From: Pseudomonas sp. N040
GTDB taxonomy: Bacteria > Pseudomonadota > Gammaproteobacteria > Pseudomonadales > Pseudomonadaceae
Direction: 5' to 3'
DNA length: 64,000 nucleotides
Assembly (NCBI RefSeq): GCF_015637705.1
Contig: NZ_JADOBE010000002.1
Location: forward strand, 231,454-295,453
Below the pieces are notes generated by a model that searched no databases, had not been told where the DNA came from, and saw only the letters and a list, made by a program, of their open reading frames with translations. Below, in pieces: positions 34,416-42,980 of the stretch (positions are counted from its first letter, which is position 1; every line of letters starts with the position of its first letter). A program made the translations under genes and the position numbers.

Positions 34416-35888
34416 TCAGGCGCTGCGACTCTGGCGCTCCTCGCTCAGAAAACGCTCGACCTGCGCAACCGCGGCGTCCAGGCAACTGCGCATGACCCGC
34501 GGGTCGGGCATCATGTGCCGGTCGGAGACGAACGTCAGGCCGATGCGGTCGCAATAGGTGCTGGCGCTGAACATCAGCCCGCAGCCACTGTAGAGCGGCG
34601 GAATCCCGCTGAAACCAAGCAGGCGCGCGCCCATCAGATAAAGCGGCTTCTTCGAGCCGGACATCTCAGTGACGCCGCAGTTACCCGCCGACAGTACTTC
34701 CCGGTGAACACTGTTTTCACTGTTGGCATTCTTGCCCAGCCAGGCCATCAGCGGTGCCGGCAGGTTCTCGTAGAGCGAGCGCAGCCTGAAGCCGGTCAGT
34801 TCCTGTGACTCGATGCTGTGCACCTCGGGTTGCGTGAGGTAAATCGCCTGCAGCCGCGGCAGCGGAAAATCCATATCGGTATTCAGTGCAATCTGCGTGA
34901 CGGCAATATTGTTGCCGATCAGGGCATGCCCGCCGGCGTTGCGCACATTCACGGCCAGCATGGCCTGCAGCGGCAGCTCGCCCAACTCGCCCAGACCTTG
35001 CAGGTAGGCACGCATGGCTTCGCCGCAAATGGCCAGGACCGCGTGGCTCACGGTTGCCCCGGGAACCAGCGCGGCATAGCGCTCGAGCAGGGCCAGATCG
35101 TAGAAGCCGCCCTCGAATACCCGCGAGGAGCTCAGCGGCGCAGCGAAACGCGTCGTCGGCGCACCCGAGACACTTTCGCCATCGACGGCCCGATGGGCCA
35201 GCCGGATCGCCAGGCCGGCTGCCACCTTGCCCAGGCTGCCCCAGTTGGTGATCAGTTGCGCAGCGAACTGGGCACTGCGCCGCGTGTTGTTGATCAGGCC
35301 ACGCACAACCATTTGCGAAGGCGACGGCGCCAGCGCCAGCAGGTGTGAAACCTGTTGCTGCGAGGCTTCGTGCTGGCGCCTGTCCGGTTTGTGCAAGTGC
35401 AGGGACTGCATCAACTCCTGGGCGGTGAATTCATCCATGGCGCCGTGATGAACCTTGAGATAGAGGGCAAACGAGTTCGGCGGACAGCCCTCGACATTCT
35501 CCAGCCCTTCAATGACATACAGCTCCCAGAGGGGCCGACTGAGATCCAGCGGCCGCGAATGCAGGCGTGAAACCAGGATGCAGAACTGTCGCCAGTCGCC
35601 GGGTTTGGGCAAAGCCAGGTGACGCACATGAAAATCCAGATCGAACTTGCGGTCTTCCTCCCAGTAGGGGTAGTCAATATTGCCCGGGGTGCGTCTAATC
35701 TTCCGCCGGAAAACCGGTGCCGAGTTCAGCCGGTTGGAAATGTGCTGGCGGATCTGGGTAAAGCGCACCACGCCATCCCCCAGAGTCGACTGGTCATACA
35801 GGTAGATCAGGCTGATGTGGGTGGGACTTTCCGTTTTCTCCAGGAAGAGAAAGTTCGCGTCTTCACTGTCGACTTGGTAAACGGCCAC
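34416..35888 (-). CDS. Wax ester synthase/diacylglycerol acyltransferase (WS/DGAT), copy 1
   Basis: 490 residues. The catalytic HHxxxD motif is H147-H148-G-A-M-D152 within LKVHHGAMDEF. Other WS/DGAT blocks are SRPLWELYVIEGL (before the active site), AVNVRNAG, GNNIAV and the late GARLLGFSGIPPLYSGCGLMFS. The enzyme esterifies fatty alcohols or diacylglycerol with acyl-CoA to make wax esters or triacylglycerol at the inner membrane. Last gene of a five-gene minus-strand operon with two further WS/DGATs, an acyl-CoA synthetase and an HSL-family hydrolase. It shares one base (35888) with the hydrolase gene. The usual second Asn motif (NVPGP-like) is altered to GARLLGFSG, so activity may be reduced or on a different acceptor. 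Confidence 0.9.
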   Translation of the reverse strand: MAVYQVDSEDANFLFLEKTESPTHISLIYLYDQSTLGDGVVRFTQIRQHISNRLNSAPVFRRKIRRTPGNIDYPYWEEDRKFDLDFHVRHLALPKPGDWRQFCILVSRLHSRPLDLSRPLWELYVIEGLENVEGCPPNSFALYLKVHHGAMDEFTAQELMQSLHLHKPDRRQHEASQQQVSHLLALAPSPSQMVVRGLINNTRRSAQFAAQLITNWGSLGKVAAGLAIRLAHRAVDGESVSGAPTTRFAAPLSSSRVFEGGFYDLALLERYAALVPGATVSHAVLAICGEAMRAYLQGLGELGELPLQAMLAVNVRNAGGHALIGNNIAVTQIALNTDMDFPLPRLQAIYLTQPEVHSIESQELTGFRLRSLYENLPAPLMAWLGKNANSENSVHREVLSAGNCGVTEMSGSKKPLYLMGARLLGFSGIPPLYSGCGLMFSASTYCDRIGLTFVSDRHMMPDPRVMRSCLDAAVAQVERFLSEERQSRSA

Positions 35889-36853
35889 TAGGCGGACTCC
35901 CGCAGGTTGACTTTGTGTCTCTTGGCAAATTTCACCGGGATCTTCTGCCGGATGAAATCGGCAGCCTTGCCCAGCGCATCGTGGCTCTCCGGCAGGAAAG
36001 CAAACGCCTGCCAGACATGCGGCACCTTGCGCCAGATATCCACCTTGACCTCGACCTGGTAGGTATGCCCGCGCCGCGCCATGCGCAGGCTGTCGTCGAG
36101 CAGCATCTCGGAGTCACTGACCTGCACATACAGGGGCGGCAAGTCGTGGTAATCGCCGAACAGCGGGGAAACCCCCGGATCATCAATGGCGTAATCACCC
36201 ACGTAGAGCACCCGCGGATTGATCGCGCGTTGATGGGCAGCCGGCAAGGCCTTGTCGCTGGCCGCATTTTTCCAGCGCGAAGCTGCGCTGTCGCTGACGT
36301 CCAGCAGCGGTGAAAGCATGTAGGCGCAAGCCGGGGTGGGAAGCCTCGCATCCCGTATCGCCAGCAACAGCGACAGGGTCAGGCCGCCGCCGGCGGAATC
36401 ACCGGCAATGACAATCTGTTCAGCGGCATAGCCTTTCCTGAGCAACCATTTGTACGCCAGCAGCGCATCGTCCAGACAGGCCGGGAATGGATGCTCGGGC
36501 GCCAGCCGGTAATAGGCCATCAGCGCCTTGGCGTCCGCCAGGCGGCACAAGCGGCTGACCATGCCCGTATGGGTGTTGGGCATGCGCAAGATGTACGCGC
36601 CACCCGGCAGGTAGAGGATCACCCGCCTCTTCGGCTTGTCGTCGTGGCAGACCCACTCTGCCTCGAAGGGCGCTCCCGGAATATTGACCTTCCTGCGCAC
36701 AGTACCACCCGGAATAGCGAGCCGCCCCACCGTCAGATCCATCACTTTGACCATGCTCCGGACGCGGTCAACCGAACCGAGGAAACGAAACAACGGTTTC
36801 ACGCTCAAGCTCAGTTGCAGGTTGAGCAGGTCGGTCTGCCAGCTTTGCATCAT
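35888..36853 (-). CDS. Alpha/beta hydrolase of the hormone-sensitive lipase family
   Basis: 321 residues. The nucleophile is Ser153 in IAGDSAGGGLTLSL; a C-terminal Asp (SDSEMLLDDS) and His (VPHVWQAF) complete the triad. The oxyanion loop reads YLPGGAYILR, where HSL enzymes usually have HGGG; the His is replaced by Leu-Pro. HSL-family enzymes cleave short- to medium-chain acyl esters or storage lipids. Two bases separate it from the acyl-CoA synthetase stop, so it belongs to the WS/DGAT operon and could mobilise the esters made by the acyltransferases. No signal peptide. Confidence 0.88.
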   Translation of the reverse strand: MMQSWQTDLLNLQLSLSVKPLFRFLGSVDRVRSMVKVMDLTVGRLAIPGGTVRRKVNIPGAPFEAEWVCHDDKPKRRVILYLPGGAYILRMPNTHTGMVSRLCRLADAKALMAYYRLAPEHPFPACLDDALLAYKWLLRKGYAAEQIVIAGDSAGGGLTLSLLLAIRDARLPTPACAYMLSPLLDVSDSAASRWKNAASDKALPAAHQRAINPRVLYVGDYAIDDPGVSPLFGDYHDLPPLYVQVSDSEMLLDDSLRMARRGHTYQVEVKVDIWRKVPHVWQAFAFLPESHDALGKAADFIRQKIPVKFAKRHKVNLRESA

Positions 36854-36855
36854 GC

Positions 36856-38361
36856 TCAGGTACTCCTGATGTACTGGTCGCGCAGCACCCGCTTGAGGAT
36901 CTTGCCCGACGGGTTGCGCGGAATGCTTTCAACAAACAGGACTTTCTTCGGCAATTTGTAGCGCGCCAGCCTTTCCCCGCAGTAAGCAATGATCTCGGCG
37001 TCGTTGGTCTTGGTCTGGTCAGCCACCACAATGGCGCAGACAATTTCGCCCCACTTCTCGTCGGGCAGACCGATCACGGCCACTTCGCCAACCCCGGGTA
37101 TCCCGATGATCACGCTCTCGATCTCGGCCGGATAGATGTTCTCGCCGCCGGAAATGATCATGTCCTTGATGCGGTCCTTGATGTACAGGTAGCCCTCGTC
37201 GTCGATCTCGCCAATATCGCCGGTGCGAAACCAGCCATTGTCGAAGGCCTCGCGGGTCGCGTCGGGGCGGTTCCAGTATTCCTTGAGCAGGAAATCCGAA
37301 CGCAGCACCACCTCACCTTCGCCCTTCTCGCTGATCACGCCATGCTCGTCGCGTACGGCAAGATCGGCAAACATGCAGGCACGCCCGGCCGAGCCAACCT
37401 TGCGCAAGGCATCCTGGTTGAGCAGCAGGGTGCCGCCACCGCAGGACTCGGTCAGCGCGTAGCCTTGCACCACCTGCATGTTCTTCGCGGCGTAGATCTT
37501 GATCAGCGCCTCGGGCATCGGTGCGCCACCGGTGATGAAGTAGCGGAAATTCGGCGCATCCAGTTCGGCGAACTGCGGCACCTGACGCATGAAGTTGAGG
37601 ATCGCCGGAACCGCGCCGCCAATCGATACGCGCTCATCGACGATCAGTTGCCAGACCTTCATCGGATCGAACTGCGGCATCGAGATCAGGCTGATGCCGC
37701 GCATGGCACAGAAGATCACCGTGGTCAGCGCTGCCACATGGAACATCGGCAGCGGCAGCAGTATGCGGTCCTCGTAGCGCACATCCACGGTCATTGACCA
37801 GGCGCTGGCGGCGGCATTCACCGAGTCATGGGTATGCACCACGCCCTTCGGATTGCCGGTGGTTCCGGAGGTGTACATGATGAAGACGTTGTCACTGCCG
37901 CCGGCAACCACCGTTGGTTCGCTGGCATCGGCCGCTTCCAGGCGGGCCTGCAGCGAGGTCGCCGCAACCCACTCGCGAACCGTGCACGGATGGCTGCTGC
38001 CGGCACGGATGGCCGCTACCGTCTCGGCAAAGACATCACCGTAGACCAGCACCGCGCTGCCGCTGTCGGACAGGATGAACTCCAGCTCCGCTGCCGTCAG
38101 CCGGGTATTCAGTGGTACGGCCACCGCGCCGATCTTCGCCGCCGCATAGAACAGGCAGCAGAACTCCAAGCTGTTGGGCATCAGCAGCGCGACGCGATCG
38201 CCTTTGCACACATCGAGCGTGCGCAGCACGCTGGCGCACTGGTTGACCCGCGCATTCATCTCCCGGTAATTGACGCGCACCCCGGTCGAAGGCTCGACAT
38301 AGGCCTCCAGCTGGGGAGATACAGTTGCTCGCTGCTTGAGCATGACGCCGATATTTTTCAT
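36856..38361 (-). CDS. Fatty-acid--CoA ligase
   Basis: 501 residues, class I adenylate-forming enzyme. P-loop MYTSGTTGNPKGVVHTH, A8-like WFRTGDIGEIDDEGYLYIKDRIKDMIISGGENIYP, and the C-terminal catalytic Lys in PRNPSGKILKRVLRD. It activates a carboxylic acid through an acyl adenylate to acyl-CoA. It is third in the five-gene WS/DGAT operon and would provide the acyl-CoA donor for the acyltransferases. About 30 bases follow the upstream WS/DGAT stop. Chain length is not readable. Confidence 0.92.
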   Translation of the reverse strand: MKNIGVMLKQRATVSPQLEAYVEPSTGVRVNYREMNARVNQCASVLRTLDVCKGDRVALLMPNSLEFCCLFYAAAKIGAVAVPLNTRLTAAELEFILSDSGSAVLVYGDVFAETVAAIRAGSSHPCTVREWVAATSLQARLEAADASEPTVVAGGSDNVFIMYTSGTTGNPKGVVHTHDSVNAAASAWSMTVDVRYEDRILLPLPMFHVAALTTVIFCAMRGISLISMPQFDPMKVWQLIVDERVSIGGAVPAILNFMRQVPQFAELDAPNFRYFITGGAPMPEALIKIYAAKNMQVVQGYALTESCGGGTLLLNQDALRKVGSAGRACMFADLAVRDEHGVISEKGEGEVVLRSDFLLKEYWNRPDATREAFDNGWFRTGDIGEIDDEGYLYIKDRIKDMIISGGENIYPAEIESVIIGIPGVGEVAVIGLPDEKWGEIVCAIVVADQTKTNDAEIIAYCGERLARYKLPKKVLFVESIPRNPSGKILKRVLRDQYIRST

Positions 38362-38390
38362 GTGGGTCTCCGACCTTCTTGGATTTGGAA

Positions 38391-39815
38391 TTACGCACTT
38401 GCCTTGGATGAGCGGCGCGGGGCCTTTGCCTTTGGCCCTGAAACCTCAGTCTGCAGCATGCTCAAAGCCTGCTGGATCAGCGTGGTCAGGCGATAAGGGT
38501 CATGCACGGCTTCGGGCGCGGCGCCAACGGCCAGGCAGATGTCCTGGTTGACGCTGGCAAAGGTGATATTCAGCCCGGCACCGGGCGGCAAGATCGGCAG
38601 GCCATGGAAAGCCACCATGGGAGCGCCACCGAGATACAGCTGCTCAGCCGGGCCCTTCATGTTCGAGATCACCAGGTTGGCACTCGGCGCCTTGCCGAAC
38701 AGTGGCAGCGTATCGATCAGCGCCAGACTGCCCATCAGCATCATGCTGTAAACCTGACGCACCGGCTTTTGCATGCCGCGGCCCTTGGCCTTGGCCGATT
38801 GCGTCGCGGCATTTATCTGCTGCAGACGCTGGCTGATCGCGGCTTCGGGCTGGCCCATGGCAATCAGCTCGATCGCCGCCTGGTTACCGCCGCTGCCGCC
38901 TGCCTCGTCACGCAGCGACATCGGCATCAGTGCAACCAGCGGTTTGCTGGTGTCGGCCTGATGTTCACGCAGGTAATCATGCAAGGCCTGATCGATCAGG
39001 GTCATGACCACATCATTGAGCGAAGTGCCGGTGGCCTTGGCGAGGGCTTTGACCTCATCCAGTGGCAGCTCGATGTTGGCGTAAACCCGGGCGGCCGATT
39101 TGGCGGTCTGGTTGAACAGGCTGCGCGGCGCCGTAAACGGCAGGGAAGCCCCTCTGGGCTTGAGATTGAGCGATTGCGCGCCGAGGCTGACCACTTCGCT
39201 GCCCATGCCGATCAGATCATTGGGCAGTTTGACCAGACGCTGGAACAGCGCCTGCACCTTTTCCATCTGCGAGGCAGTGGGCCGCACGCGGCGCGGCTTG
39301 TCGACCTTCTTCTCGGGCGCCATCCACGGTGCACCCAAACGCTTGTTGCGCGACGAATCGCTCAGCGCATTGCGCATCACCTGCAGGCCACCTTCGCCAT
39401 CGATCAGCGCATGGTGCACGCGGATCATCACCGCGAAGCGATCACCCTGGATGCCGTCGATCACGTAGCACTCCCACAGCGGGTGGCCGCGATCGAGCAG
39501 GCTGGTATTGAGAAAGGAGATGGTCTCGTAAAACTGTTCCATGCTGCCCGGCGCTGGAATCGCGATATAGCGCACGTGGTAGCTCATGTCAGGCGTCACG
39601 GTTTCCCAGGCTGCGACCCCCTGCCCCAGCCACTTCAGCTTGCGATTGAACGGCGCAACGGCCTGGCTGTTGCGATACGCCTCGACCAGCTTCGGCACAA
39701 AGGTGGCCTTCTGCGCGGCGGGCTTGGTGAACATCATGAAGGCGGTCATGTGCATCCTGCGGGTAGCGTTTTCCAGCAGCAGGAAAGACAGGTCCAGCGG
39801 GTTTATCCTGATCAT
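38391..39815 (-). CDS. Wax ester synthase/diacylglycerol acyltransferase (WS/DGAT), copy 2
   Basis: 474 residues. HHxxxD is H134-H135-A-L-I-D139 in RVHHALIDGEGG, preceded by HPLWECYVIDGIQGD. The late motifs VISNMKGPAEQLYLGGAPMVAFHG (the ND/NxxGP type block) and GLNITFASVNQD are intact, so this is the copy with the most canonical signature. The start overlaps the preceding WS/DGAT gene by four bases (ATGA). Probable wax ester or triacylglycerol synthesis at the membrane from acyl-CoA made by the ligase downstream. Confidence 0.93.
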   Translation of the reverse strand: MIRINPLDLSFLLLENATRRMHMTAFMMFTKPAAQKATFVPKLVEAYRNSQAVAPFNRKLKWLGQGVAAWETVTPDMSYHVRYIAIPAPGSMEQFYETISFLNTSLLDRGHPLWECYVIDGIQGDRFAVMIRVHHALIDGEGGLQVMRNALSDSSRNKRLGAPWMAPEKKVDKPRRVRPTASQMEKVQALFQRLVKLPNDLIGMGSEVVSLGAQSLNLKPRGASLPFTAPRSLFNQTAKSAARVYANIELPLDEVKALAKATGTSLNDVVMTLIDQALHDYLREHQADTSKPLVALMPMSLRDEAGGSGGNQAAIELIAMGQPEAAISQRLQQINAATQSAKAKGRGMQKPVRQVYSMMLMGSLALIDTLPLFGKAPSANLVISNMKGPAEQLYLGGAPMVAFHGLPILPPGAGLNITFASVNQDICLAVGAAPEAVHDPYRLTTLIQQALSMLQTEVSGPKAKAPRRSSKASA

Positions 39816-41236
39816 GCGACGGTCTCCGCAGGCATGCAGTTGTGGTCGACCAGAGCTTCCAGTGCTTCAAGCTCTGCGACAAAGTAGTTGAACAGTACCC
39901 AGCCATCGGCGAGCACCGCAGGGTCCGTGAGGATGCACAGATTGGCTTTGCCGGCATAACTCCAGAGGGTCATGTTGAGCGCCGTGCCGTCCATGATCAT
40001 GCCGGTGGAAAACCAGTTCTCTACCTTCCACTTATCCAGGAACAGCGGCTCTCTGGGGCCGGGTACATTGGACAAGCCCACGTTGCCGAAGAAACCGATG
40101 GCGCCCTGTTTTTTCTTGATCAGGTAACGTGTCAGGTTGATAGCCCAGTTCGGCAGAATGTTCATCAGGGCATTGATGTCGGCACCGGCCGCCTTGACCT
40201 CGGCCATGTGTTCCTTCATCGCGTCGTTTGCTTCTTGAGTCGCCAGCAAGCGCTTGAGCGGATCGGCAATATCAGAGCGCAACCAACAGAAATCGGCCGA
40301 GGCGAAATTGCCCAGGCCCTCCATGCCTTCCGGGCGCTCCCCGGCGAACGGCGTACCGGCGATCAGCGGACGCTGATTGGCATCGAAGTTTTTCGAGAGC
40401 AACAAATGGCGGACCGCACCCGCTGAGCAGGCGACGAAGACATCATTGATAGTCACCTTGAAATGCTTGCTGACGGCCTGCAGCCTGCTGAACGGAATGC
40501 TTTCGCAGACAAAGGTGCGGCCCGCACTGAGCACCACATTGATGGGCGTCTTGTGCATCTGTGTAAAGTTGGGATGGGCCGGCTTGCCGGAAAGCCTGAT
40601 GCTCCGTTCAAGCGCCCGCTTCTGCCGCAAACCACTGACCACCCTGGGCAGATTGCTGAACATGAAACCCGGCAGATCACGCAGAGAAGTGGCAAAACGG
40701 CGCAGCCAGGATGGATAAGGCTCGGGATTCCAGGCTGGAATATGCTTCAGGTGATCCGCCGGCAGGGGCCGGTAGAACTGCTTCAGCATCCAGCCGGCAC
40801 CGACACCATCCACATAGGCATGGTGCACGATCATCACCAGCGCCACCTTGCCGCCCTCCAGGCCCTCGACCACCCATTGCATCCACAGCGGGCGATCACG
40901 GTCCAGCTTGTAGGCGTAGACCTGCGACATGAATTGGCAAAGGGCCTTGTGGTCCCCGGGAGATGGGCAGGCGACTCGGCGCAGGTGGTAAGCCAGATTG
41001 AAATCCGGGTCCTCGACCCAGTAGGGATGCCCCAGCCCCAGCGGCGCAGGCGCGTACTTCCAACGGAACAGCGGGACCAGATGTACCCGGCTTTCGATAT
41101 CCCGTGCGTACTTCTCGAAAGACCAGCCGTCCGGGTCCGTGCTCGGATCGATGATGGCGATCTTGAAGGTATGCATGTAGACCCGCGACGTTTCCATCCC
41201 GAGCATGAATGCATCTGCCCCACTCATCCTTTTCAT
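39812..41236 (-). CDS. Wax ester synthase/diacylglycerol acyltransferase (WS/DGAT), copy 3
   Basis: 474 residues from ATG 41236 (MKRMSGADAFMLGMET), with CGAGGTG upstream; the frame extends to 41344. HHxxxD is H138-H139-A-Y-V-D143 in IVHHAYVDGVGAGW. RPLWMQWVVEGLEGG and GLSNVPGPREPLFLDKW (the late N-V-P-G-P block) match the family well. First gene of the operon. The three copies differ clearly from each other, so they are old paralogues rather than a recent duplication. Confidence 0.93.
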   Translation of the reverse strand: MKRMSGADAFMLGMETSRVYMHTFKIAIIDPSTDPDGWSFEKYARDIESRVHLVPLFRWKYAPAPLGLGHPYWVEDPDFNLAYHLRRVACPSPGDHKALCQFMSQVYAYKLDRDRPLWMQWVVEGLEGGKVALVMIVHHAYVDGVGAGWMLKQFYRPLPADHLKHIPAWNPEPYPSWLRRFATSLRDLPGFMFSNLPRVVSGLRQKRALERSIRLSGKPAHPNFTQMHKTPINVVLSAGRTFVCESIPFSRLQAVSKHFKVTINDVFVACSAGAVRHLLLSKNFDANQRPLIAGTPFAGERPEGMEGLGNFASADFCWLRSDIADPLKRLLATQEANDAMKEHMAEVKAAGADINALMNILPNWAINLTRYLIKKKQGAIGFFGNVGLSNVPGPREPLFLDKWKVENWFSTGMIMDGTALNMTLWSYAGKANLCILTDPAVLADGWVLFNYFVAELEALEALVDHNCMPAETVA

Positions 41237-41489
41237 GCGTGCACCTCGTACGGATTGCGGCTCAGTCTCTATGCAGAATGGCGGATCCACAGTACGGCAC
41301 TTGCCAATCCGAAGCACCCTGGCAAGGGTACTGCCGTGCGGCATGTGCCCAGCAGCTCGCCCTGCACTCGGAACCTGGCTTCCATCTGCCGGAAAAGACC
41401 CTGGACAGAGCAGTTAGTCTAGCTGCCCATGCACGCCCAGGCAGCACTTCCGGCCGATTCGTTGTGAAACCGCGACCAGCCCGACACCG
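41237..41489. other. Intergenic stretch upstream of the WS/DGAT operon
   Basis: No gene is supported here. It must hold the promoter of the minus-strand WS/DGAT operon, but no convincing -10/-35, sigma-54 or operator pattern is seen. Confidence 0.6.
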
Positions 41490-41629
41490 CAGACCCTGTG
41501 AAAACCCCGCGAGCGAAGGTCAGGCAAGGCGAAAACAGGCAAAAAAGCGCAGTTTACGCGGTGAAAATGAGCCTTTTGGGCCTGCTTTGAACGCCGCATA
41601 GTCAAGCACAGCAGTTTTTGCACAGCCTG
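41490..41629 (+). repeat. 140-bp repeat element with terminal inverted repeats, copy A
   Basis: Begins CAGACCCTGTGAAAA and ends TTTTTGCACAGCCTG, imperfect inverted termini. The core GGCGAAAACAGG...GCGCAGTTTACG...TTTGAACGCCG matches, in the opposite orientation, the element at 47522-47661. Both are 140 bp. No coding content. The form is that of a MITE-like or mobile intergenic repeat. Confidence 0.7.
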
Positions 41630-41837
41630 ACCGGCGACCTTCGCACGCCCAATGGCTGCAGGTTAAGGCCAAACATGTAATCAGTTCAAATTTAAACTCT
41701 TGCTGGCCACGGGTGGCGACCGCTGCGCAAGCAACCTGCGGCGACCGGAAGGGAGAACCAGGCTCAACTCCACGACCAGGAGCGTGGCGCGCCAGGACCG
41801 ACGACTCATGACGCCTGGGGCAACTGCCGCGTGAACG
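41630..41837. other. Intergenic stretch without recognisable features
   Basis: Between the 140-bp element and the tRNA terminator. No ORF, repeat or RNA structure is convincing. Confidence 0.5.
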
Positions 41838-41866
41838 AAAAAGCCCCGAACGAGTCGGGGCTTTTT
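41838..41866 (-). terminator. Rho-independent terminator after tRNA-Ser
   Basis: AAAAAGCCCCGA, loop ACGAG, TCGGGGCTTTTT. On the minus strand it lies a few bases after the tRNA 3' end and ends in a T run. Confidence 0.9.
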
Positions 41867-41871
41867 GTATA

Positions 41872-41961
41872 TGGCGGTGAAGAAGGGATTCGAACCCTTG
41901 ATACGATTTCTCGTATACACACTTTCCAGGCGTGCTCCTTCAACCGCTCGGACACTTCACC
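41872..41961 (-). tRNA. tRNA-Ser (GGA)
   Basis: 90 bases including an encoded CCA. The acceptor stem GGTGAAG pairs with CTTCACC, followed by discriminator G and CCA. The anticodon arm CACGC-CTGGAAA-GTGTG gives anticodon GGA, a long variable arm (ATACGAGAAATCGTAT) confirms a type II serine tRNA, and the T arm reads GGGTTCGAATCCC. No integrase or direct repeat nearby suggests use as an attachment site. Confidence 0.97.
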
Positions 41962-42177
41962 GGTGCTCGCCGGACCGCAGTCCTTCGAGGCGCGCCAATT
42001 TAGCCGAAAGGCCTGCCGAAGGCAAAAGGTTTTTACAGCAGATTCATGCTGTTATGCCGCGAATTGGGCAGAATCGCAGGCTGCCCTGACAAACCAGGCC
42101 GGCACCCCGTCGGAAACCTTTACCGCATGCCGGGGCTTGCGTATGGTCAGCGCCACTTCAACTTGAGGAACTCTGCC

Positions 42178-42867
42178 ATGACTGATCTGGTCGCCTATCA
42201 ACTCGAAGACGGTATCGCCACCCTGACCCTGTGCAACGGCAAGGTCAACGCGGTTTCCCCGGACGTGATCGCCGCTTTCAATGCCGCGCTGGATCGCGCG
42301 GAACAGGATCGTGCAGTGGTGATCATCACCGGCCAGCCGGGCATCCTGTCCGGCGGCTATGACCTCAAGGTCATGACTTCCGGTCCGGCCAACGCGATTG
42401 CGCTGGTGACGGCCGGTTCGACCCTGGCGCGGCGCATGCTCGCCCACCCGTTCCCGATTATCGTGGCCTGCCCGGGCCATGCCGTTGCCAAGGGCGCATT
42501 CATCCTGCTCTCGGCGGACTACCGCATCGGCGTCGATGGGCCGTTCAGCATCGGCCTGAATGAAGTACAGATCGGCATCACCATGCACCATGTGGGTATC
42601 GAGCTGGCGCGCGACCGGTTGCGCAAGACGGCCTTCCAGCGCACGGTGATCAACGGCGAGATGTTCAACCCGCAGGCGGCGCTGGAAGCCGGCTTCCTCG
42701 ACAAGGTGGTTGCCGTCGAGGAACTGCAGGCTGCGGCCCTGGCTGCCGCCCAGCAACTGAAGAAGATCAACATGACCGCCCACCGCAACACCAAGCTGAA
42801 AGTGCGCCAGGCCCTGCTGGATAACCTCGATAAGTTCATCCAGCTGGATAGCCAGGGCACGCTCTAG
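42178..42867 (+). CDS. Enoyl-CoA hydratase/isomerase (crotonase family)
   Basis: 229 residues from ATG 42178, with TTGAGGAAC as ribosome site. ITGQPGILSGGYDLKVM is the CoA-binding/oxyanion segment and CPGHAVAKGAFILLSADYRIG the second. It is shorter than typical 260-residue crotonases and lacks obvious catalytic Glu residues at both usual positions, so it could be an isomerase or a non-canonical member. Stands alone and ends in a strong terminator. The wider set of acyl-CoA genes in the window suggests fatty acid turnover. Confidence 0.88.
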   Translation: MTDLVAYQLEDGIATLTLCNGKVNAVSPDVIAAFNAALDRAEQDRAVVIITGQPGILSGGYDLKVMTSGPANAIALVTAGSTLARRMLAHPFPIIVACPGHAVAKGAFILLSADYRIGVDGPFSIGLNEVQIGITMHHVGIELARDRLRKTAFQRTVINGEMFNPQAALEAGFLDKVVAVEELQAAALAAAQQLKKINMTAHRNTKLKVRQALLDNLDKFIQLDSQGTL

Positions 42868-42885
42868 TTTTCCCGCGGCCATCAA

Positions 42886-42919
42886 CGAACAAGCCCGGCA
42901 GTGCCGGGCTTGTTCGTTT
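42886..42919 (+). terminator. Rho-independent terminator
   Basis: CGAACAAGCCCGGCA and TGCCGGGCTTGTTCG form 15-base complementary arms around a single G (in practice a 5-base loop), followed by TTTC. It serves the crotonase gene. Confidence 0.85.
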
Positions 42920-42980
42920 CACGGGGCTGGCCGATCACGCCGCACAGCTGACACTCGTGCTGGCGCTGTCGACCTGACGA

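Noticed and set aside
41872..41961. tRNA-Ser as an attachment site for an island
   Set aside because: No integrase, no partial tRNA duplication and no change in gene type on either side.
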